This document shows, in pieces, positions 59,153-64,000 of a stretch of DNA of 64,000 bases. Within the stretch, counting starts at the first letter, position 1. Every line of letters begins with the position of its first letter. Origin of the DNA: Actinomadura madurae (GTDB lineage: Bacteria; Actinomycetota; Actinomycetes; Streptosporangiales; Streptosporangiaceae); contig NZ_FOVH01000001.1 in the NCBI RefSeq assembly GCF_900115095.1, positions 248,001-312,000 of the forward strand. Direction: 5' to 3'. The notes beneath the pieces were generated by a model that did not search any database, was not told where the DNA came from, and was given only the letters and a program-made list of their open reading frames with translations. The position numbers and the translations under genes are program-made.

Positions 59153-61771
59153 ATGGCCACACGTGCGTCCGGGGGCGCGAAAACCTCCTCGCGTGCGGGG
59201 GGCACGGCTCGCAAGGCCGCAGGTTCGTCCCCCCGGAAGCGACCGAGCGGCACCGCTAAGGGCGGGCGCGGCTCGGGCCGGGGGCGTCCCCCGGCGAAGC
59301 CCGACCCGATCCCCATGGCGGTGCTCGGGTTCTTCAAGCTCCTGTTCAGGCTGTACCTGCTCGCGGCGGTCGCGGTCGGGTCCGTCTTCCGCGCCTACGG
59401 GCACGGCGCCCGCAACCTCGACCCCGAGCACCGCCGCGACGGCCTCGGGCTGGCGCTGCTCGGCTCCTCGATCGTGCTGGCCTCGGTGACCTGGTTCCGC
59501 CCGGACGGCGTCGTCACGATCGCGCTGGAGAAGGTGGTGCGCGGCGGCCTCGGCATCATGGCGATGGCGCTGCCCGTCCTGCTGGCGCTGCTGGCCTGGC
59601 GGACGCTGCGGCATCCCGAGCACCACGAGGACACCGGCCGCATCGTCATCGGCATCACCGCGCTCGGCGTCGGCGTGCTCGGCGTCCTGCACATCGCCGC
59701 CGGCGTCCCGTCCCCCGCGAAGGACATGGACGGCGTCCGCGAGGCGGGCGGCGTCGTCGGCTGGCTGGTGTCGGCCCCCCTGGAGGCGGCGCTGAGCGGA
59801 TGGGTGGCCGTCCCGCTGCTGCTCCTGCTGTCGGGGTTCGGGCTGCTGGTGGTGACCGCGACGCCGATCGCGAAGGTCCCCGAGCGGGTCACCGACCTGT
59901 GGGCGATGGCGACGCTGCAGAACCGCCCCGAGCGCCCGGCCGCCGGCGAGAGCGAGGACGGCGAGGCGCCGAAGAAGCGGCGCCGCAGGAAGAAGGCCGA
60001 GGAGGGCGAGGGCGAGCTGGAGGTCGGCGAGCACTCCCGGCCCTACGACACCCCCCTCCTGGAGGACGTCCCGAACAAGGCGGACCGGCCGAGGCGCGAC
60101 CTCGCCGACGAGCTGTTCGAGCCCGACCCGTTCGGCGGCGCCGAGGTCCCGCCGCCCGCCCCGCCCGGCGACGACGAGCCGGCGGACGAGCACGTGGCCG
60201 GCGCGTCGATGCCGGACGCCCCGGACGCCCCGGAGCCGGCCGAGGTGCCCGACCCGACCCCGGCGCCGCGCCGGTCCGAGCAGCTGCCGCTGTCGTCGTC
60301 CGGCGAGATCTACATGCTGCCCGACCCGTCGGCGCTGCGTCCCGGCAGCGTGTCCAAGCCGCGCACGAAGGCCAACGACACGGTGGTGAACGCGCTCACC
60401 GGCGTGCTGGAGCAGTTCGACATCGACGCGCAGGTCACCGGGTTCACCCGCGGCCCGACGATCACCCGGTACGAGATCGAGCTCGGCCCCGCGGTGAAGG
60501 TCGAGAAGGTCACCGCGCTGACGAAGAACATCGCCTACGCGGTGAAGAGCGCCGACGTGCGCATCATCTCCCCGATCCCCGGCAAGTCGGCGATCGGCGT
60601 GGAGATCCCGAACACCGACAAGGACATCGTCAGCCTCGGCGACGTGCTGCGCTCGCCCGCCGCGACGAACGAGCACCACCCGATGATCGTCGGCCTCGGC
60701 AAGGACGTCGAGGGGCGCACGGTCGTCGCCAACCTGGCGAAGATGCCGCACATCCTCATCGCGGGCGCGACCGGGGCCGGCAAGTCGACGTGCATCAACG
60801 GGCTCATCACCTCGGTCCTGATGCGCGCCACGCCGGACGAGGTGCGGATGATCCTCGTCGACCCCAAGCGGGTCGAGCTGACGATGTACCAGGGGATCCC
60901 CCACCTCATCACCCCGATCATCACCAACCCGAAGAAGGCCGCGGAGGCCCTCGAATGGGTCGTCGGCGAGATGGACCGCCGCTACGACGACCTCGCCGCG
61001 TCCGGGTACCGGCACATCGACGACTTCAACAAGGCGGTGAAGGCGGGCAAGCTCACCGCCCCGCCCGGCAGCGAGCGCGTCTACACGCCGTACCCGTACA
61101 TGCTGGTCATCGTGGACGAGCTGGCCGACCTGATGATGGTCGCGCCGCGCGACGTGGAGGACTCCGTCGTCCGCATCACCCAGCTCGCCCGCGCCGCCGG
61201 CATCCACCTCGTGCTCGCCACGCAGCGCCCGTCGGTGGACGTCGTCACCGGGCTCATCAAGGCCAACGTCCCGTCCCGGCTGGCGTTCGCGACCTCCTCG
61301 CTGTCCGACAGCCGCGTCATCCTCGACCAGCCGGGCGCGGAGAAGCTCGTCGGCCAGGGCGACGCGCTGTTCCTGCCGATGGGCGCGAGCAAGCCGATGC
61401 GCATCCAGAACGCCTACGTCGCGGAGAAGGAGATCCACGGGATCGTCGACCACTGCAAGGGGCAGATGGAGGCGAGGTACCGGGAGGACGTCGGCGCGTC
61501 CGGCGCGCCGAAGAAGGAGATCGACGAGGAGATCGGCGACGACATGGACCTGCTCGTCCAGGCGATCGAGCTGGTCGTGTCCACCCAGTTCGGGTCGACG
61601 TCGATGCTGCAGCGCAAGCTCCGCGTCGGGTTCGCCAAGGCCGGACGGCTGATGGACCTGATGGAGAGCCGCGACATCGTCGGGCCGAGCGAGGGCTCCA
61701 AGGCGCGGGACGTGCTGGCCAAGCCGGACGATCTCCCGGGCGTCCTCGCGGAGTTGCGCGGCGGCGGCTGA
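59153..61771 (+). CDS. ftsK: DNA translocase FtsK/SpoIIIE
   Basis: FtsK pumps chromosomal DNA through the septum at cell division or sporulation. The 872-residue chain has a basic head (1-50), about four membrane helices (55-250), an acidic/Pro-rich linker (about 255-385), the motor domain with Walker A GATGAGKST (about 538) and Walker B MLVIVDELADLMMV, then the winged-helix gamma domain (about 800-865; QRKLRVGFAKAGRLMDLME) that reads the DNA polarity sequences. ATG 59153 appears leaderless. The order rnj-ftsK-(rodZ-like)-rimO is common in actinomycetes. Confidence 0.95.
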   Translation: MATRASGGAKTSSRAGGTARKAAGSSPRKRPSGTAKGGRGSGRGRPPAKPDPIPMAVLGFFKLLFRLYLLAAVAVGSVFRAYGHGARNLDPEHRRDGLGLALLGSSIVLASVTWFRPDGVVTIALEKVVRGGLGIMAMALPVLLALLAWRTLRHPEHHEDTGRIVIGITALGVGVLGVLHIAAGVPSPAKDMDGVREAGGVVGWLVSAPLEAALSGWVAVPLLLLLSGFGLLVVTATPIAKVPERVTDLWAMATLQNRPERPAAGESEDGEAPKKRRRRKKAEEGEGELEVGEHSRPYDTPLLEDVPNKADRPRRDLADELFEPDPFGGAEVPPPAPPGDDEPADEHVAGASMPDAPDAPEPAEVPDPTPAPRRSEQLPLSSSGEIYMLPDPSALRPGSVSKPRTKANDTVVNALTGVLEQFDIDAQVTGFTRGPTITRYEIELGPAVKVEKVTALTKNIAYAVKSADVRIISPIPGKSAIGVEIPNTDKDIVSLGDVLRSPAATNEHHPMIVGLGKDVEGRTVVANLAKMPHILIAGATGAGKSTCINGLITSVLMRATPDEVRMILVDPKRVELTMYQGIPHLITPIITNPKKAAEALEWVVGEMDRRYDDLAASGYRHIDDFNKAVKAGKLTAPPGSERVYTPYPYMLVIVDELADLMMVAPRDVEDSVVRITQLARAAGIHLVLATQRPSVDVVTGLIKANVPSRLAFATSSLSDSRVILDQPGAEKLVGQGDALFLPMGASKPMRIQNAYVAEKEIHGIVDHCKGQMEARYREDVGASGAPKKEIDEEIGDDMDLLVQAIELVVSTQFGSTSMLQRKLRVGFAKAGRLMDLMESRDIVGPSEGSKARDVLAKPDDLPGVLAELRGGG

Positions 61772-61917
61772 GCGCGGGGCGCCGGGGCATTGCGGAATGA
61801 TGCGAAATCTTGCCCTGTTTCGAACGTGTTGGCTGTCGCCCAGCGGGCATTGCCGTTTCTAGACTGGTGCCGCAATCATGCGGAGTCGGCCACGAGCGCC
61901 CTCAAAGGAGGCCCGGC

Positions 61918-62667
61918 GTGAGCATCGGTGAGACCTTGGCGGAGCAACGTCAGCGGGCCGGTCTCTCGGTGACACAGGTGAGTCTCCAGACGCGGATACG
62001 CGAGACCGTCATCCGCGGCATGGAGGCCGACGACTTCTCGGCGTGCGGCGGCAACTTCTACGCCCGCGGACACATCCGCAGCATCTCGCGGGTCATCGGC
62101 ATCGATCCGGAACCGCTCGTCGCCGAGTTCGACGCCGCGCACGGTGGCGCCCCGCAGCCCGTCTCGGCGGTGTCGGCGTTCGAGCCGGAGCAGCCCGTCG
62201 CGTTCCGCGAGCGCCGCGCGCCGAACTGGAGCGCCGCGATGGCGCTCGCGCTCGCCCTCGTGGTGATCTACGGCGTGATCCAGGTGGTCGGCAGCGGCGG
62301 CGGCGGTGAGCACCGCACCGCGCAGCAGGTCGCCGGGACCCCGGCGGCGCCCAAGCCGTCGCCCACCCCGTCCGCGCGCAACGACGGCCCGGTCGCGCAG
62401 GCGCCGCGCACCAAGGTCGAGGTGAGCGTCGAGGCCAAGCGGACGACGTGGCTGAACGTCCGCGGCGACAAGGGCGAGACGCTGTTCAGCGGGATGCTGC
62501 GCGAGGGCGACCAGAAGGACTTCAGCGCCAAGAAGAAGGTGCGGATGGTGATCGGCGTCGGGGGCAGCGTCGACCTGACCGTCAACGGCAAGCACCTGGG
62601 CTCGCCCGGCGAGGGCGAGGGCGTGCAGCGGCTCACCTTCGACCGCGACGACCCCGAGCCCGCGTAG
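61918..62667 (+). CDS. RodZ-like helix-turn-helix membrane protein (DUF4115)
   Basis: A 249-residue protein with a Cro-type helix-turn-helix (about 3-70; IGETLAEQRQRAGLSVTQVSL), a single membrane helix (about 103-122; AAMALALALVVIYGVIQVVG), a Pro-rich linker and a DUF4115 beta domain outside the cell (about 160-245). This is the layout of RodZ, which ties the actin-like MreB to the membrane and affects cell shape; in actinomycetes the role is less clear. GTG 61918 has AAAGGAGG upstream. Confidence 0.88.
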   Translation: MSIGETLAEQRQRAGLSVTQVSLQTRIRETVIRGMEADDFSACGGNFYARGHIRSISRVIGIDPEPLVAEFDAAHGGAPQPVSAVSAFEPEQPVAFRERRAPNWSAAMALALALVVIYGVIQVVGSGGGGEHRTAQQVAGTPAAPKPSPTPSARNDGPVAQAPRTKVEVSVEAKRTTWLNVRGDKGETLFSGMLREGDQKDFSAKKKVRMVIGVGGSVDLTVNGKHLGSPGEGEGVQRLTFDRDDPEPA

Positions 62668-62715
62668 GCCGCCCGGACCTCGGCCCCGCCGACCCGTCCG
62701 GACGTGCGCGCCCAT

Positions 62716-62721
62716 TACCTT
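62716..62721 (+). promoter_or_regulatory. Leaderless -10 box of rimO
   Basis: TACCTT fits TAnnnT, six bases before ATG 62728. Confidence 0.45.
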
Positions 62722-62727
62722 AGGGGC

Positions 62728-64000
62728 ATGTCGACTCGCCGCAAGGTCTCGCTCATCACGCTCGGCTGCGCCCGCAACGAGGTCGATTCCGAGGAGCTCG
62801 CCGCGCGCATCGAGGACGCGGGCTGGGACGTGGCCGACGGCGCGGACGGCGCCGACGTGGTGGTCGTCAACACCTGCGGGTTCATTGAGGCCGCCAAGAA
62901 GGACTCCATCGACACGCTGCTGGCCGCGCACGACTCCGGCGCAAAGGTCGTGGCGGCCGGCTGCATGGCCGAGCGCTACGGCAGGGAGCTGGCCGAGGCG
63001 CTGCCCGAGGCAGACGCGGTGCTCGGCTTCGACGACTACACCGCGATCGGCGAGCGGCTGGACGACGTCATGGCGGGACACGCGCACGCCGCGCACACGC
63101 CGCGCGACCGGCGGACCCTGCTGCCCATCAGCCCGGTCGAGCGGTCCTCCGCCGGCGTCGCGATCCCGGGGCACGGCGGGCCGGCCGACCTGCCGGACGG
63201 GATGGTCCCCGCGTCCGGCCCGCGCGTGCTGCGGCGGCGCCTCGGCGGCGGCCCGGTCGCGCCGCTGAAGCTGGCGTCCGGCTGCGACCGGCGCTGCACG
63301 TTCTGCGCGATCCCGGCGTTCCGCGGCGCGTACGTGTCGCGCCCGCCGGAGGAGGTGCTGGAGGAGGCGCGCTGGCTCGCCGGGCACGGCGCCCGCGAGC
63401 TGGTGCTCGTCAGCGAGAACTCCACGTCGTACGGCAAGGACCTGGGTGACCTGCGCGCGCTGGAGAAGCTGCTGCCCGGCCTCGCCGCGGTGGACGGGAT
63501 CGAGCGCGTGCGGGTCAGCTACCTGCAGCCGGCGGAGACGCGGCCGGGGCTCATCGAGGCGATCTGCGGCACGCCCGGCGTCGCCCGGTACTTCGACATG
63601 TCCTTCCAGCACGCGAGCGGGCCGGTGCTGCGGTCCATGCGCAGGTTCGGGGACCGGGAGCGGTTCCTCGGGCTGCTCGACCAGATCCGCGCGCTGGCGC
63701 CGGAGGCGGGCGTCCGCTCCAACTTCATCGTCGGGTTCCCCGGCGAGACCGAGGACGACTTCGAGGAGCTGGCGGAGTTCCTCACGGCGGCCCGCCTCGA
63801 CGCCGTCGGCGTGTTCGGCTACTCCGACGAGGAGGGCACGGAGGCCGCGAACCTGGACGGTAAGCTCGACCCCGCCGAGGTCGCCGCCCGGGTCGAGGAG
63901 CTGTCCGCGCTGGCCGAGGAGCTGACGGCGCAGCGCGCCGAGGACCGCGTCGGCTCGCCGGTGCGCGTCCTGCTGGAGGACAAGCTGGAGGACGGGGCGG
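62728..64000 (+). CDS. rimO: Ribosomal protein S12 methylthiotransferase RimO (partial)
   Basis: RimO adds a methylthio group to an Asp of ribosomal protein S12. The 424 visible residues contain the amino-terminal UPF0004 domain with three cluster Cys ([27 protein letters not shown]), and the radical-SAM domain with CDRRCTFC (Cys187, 191, 194) binding the second 4Fe-4S cluster. The TRAM domain begins near the right edge and is cut off. The NEVDSEE form of the first motif is typical of RimO, not of MiaB. ATG 62728 appears leaderless. Confidence 0.95.
   Translation, partial: MSTRRKVSLITLGCARNEVDSEELAARIEDAGWDVADGADGADVVVVNTCGFIEAAKKDSIDTLLAAHDSGAKVVAAGCMAERYGRELAEALPEADAVLGFDDYTAIGERLDDVMAGHAHAAHTPRDRRTLLPISPVERSSAGVAIPGHGGPADLPDGMVPASGPRVLRRRLGGGPVAPLKLASGCDRRCTFCAIPAFRGAYVSRPPEEVLEEARWLAGHGARELVLVSENSTSYGKDLGDLRALEKLLPGLAAVDGIERVRVSYLQPAETRPGLIEAICGTPGVARYFDMSFQHASGPVLRSMRRFGDRERFLGLLDQIRALAPEAGVRSNFIVGFPGETEDDFEELAEFLTAARLDAVGVFGYSDEEGTEAANLDGKLDPAEVAARVEELSALAEELTAQRAEDRVGSPVRVLLEDKLEDGA

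Noticed and set aside
56777..61453. A 1558-residue open frame antisense to dapA, rnj and ftsK
   Set aside because: Spans three well-identified genes and their gaps, with no domain and no plausible composition.
61833..61850. A LexA-like TCGAAC half-site before the RodZ-like gene
   Set aside because: Only one half fits; the second half (TGGCTG) does not match GTTCGA.
1..64000. tRNA, rRNA, CRISPR arrays, insertion sequences or prophage
   Set aside because: Looked for spaced direct repeats, transposase or integrase motifs and tRNA-like ends in gaps; none found by eye. A tRNA or Rfam scan would settle the RNA genes.

Overview
The window is high-GC actinobacterial chromosome, most likely from Actinomadura or another Thermomonosporaceae relative. 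This rests on a strong G/C bias at third codon positions, frequent GTG starts, GTGA/ATGA stop-start overlaps, many apparently leaderless genes (TAnnnT box 6-8 bases before the start), and the actinobacterial order rimP-nusA-ylxR-infB-DUF503-rbfA-nrnA-truB ... ribF-rpsO-pnp-M16 peptidase ... dapB, followed later by dapA-rnj-ftsK-(rodZ-like)-rimO. No rRNA, tRNA, CRISPR array, insertion sequence, integrase or prophage gene was seen; it reads as ordinary chromosome.

Layout. 1-11.4 kb is accessory: a truncated serine hydrolase, a DUF2156 membrane protein, a Dabb protein, a KstR2-type TetR regulator divergent from a HAD phosphatase, an MFS exporter divergent from its own TetR regulator, a Pth2-type peptidyl-tRNA hydrolase, and a broken zinc carboxypeptidase. 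11.4-17.2 kb is a XylFGH-like sugar ABC importer with a second single-domain ATPase and a ROK regulator. 17.2-24.4 kb holds a flavin reductase, an MprF-flippase-like membrane protein, a secreted propeller-like protein, a second HAD enzyme, a TRM11-like methyltransferase and a DUF4439 lipoprotein. 24.6-40.8 kb is the translation/RNA core: RimP, NusA, YlxR, IF2, DUF503, RbfA, NrnA, TruB, RibF, S15, PNPase, M16 peptidase, with a PAQR protein and an azoreductase interspersed, ending at DapB. 40.8-56.3 kb is mixed: transglutaminase-like and GNAT proteins, a SigJ-type sigma factor, a second-type FtsH protease, an orphan ModA, uracil-DNA glycosylase, an MFS exporter overlapping MenA, a CGNR regulator, a VOC protein, a MocR regulator divergent from an EamA exporter, and a GH18-like protein. 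56.4-64 kb is lysine biosynthesis (DapA), RNase J, FtsK, a RodZ-like protein and RimO (cut by the right edge).

How the genes connect. The 24.6-39.3 kb block couples transcription antitermination (NusA), initiation (IF2), 30S maturation (RimP, RbfA), rRNA/tRNA modification (TruB) and RNA decay (NrnA, PNPase); RNase J and RimO add to this at the far end. DapB and DapA are two steps of the diaminopimelate/lysine route in separate places. Several regulators sit beside candidate operators: KstR2 with an exact AnCAAGnnCTTGnT palindrome, the TetR/MFS pair with two 16-bp dyads, and MocR/EamA with overlapping divergent start codons.

The most notable observations are a perfect 20-bp tandem duplication that frameshifts the C-terminus of PNPase and makes it read through its own terminator into the next gene's start; a zinc carboxypeptidase gene that has lost its whole catalytic domain; the head-to-head MocR/EamA pair whose ATGs overlap within CATG; palindromes lying on the -10 boxes of dapA, the PAQR gene and the azoreductase gene; and a cluster of GAA-triloop mini-hairpins upstream of rpsO. 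I found no clearly new multi-gene system.
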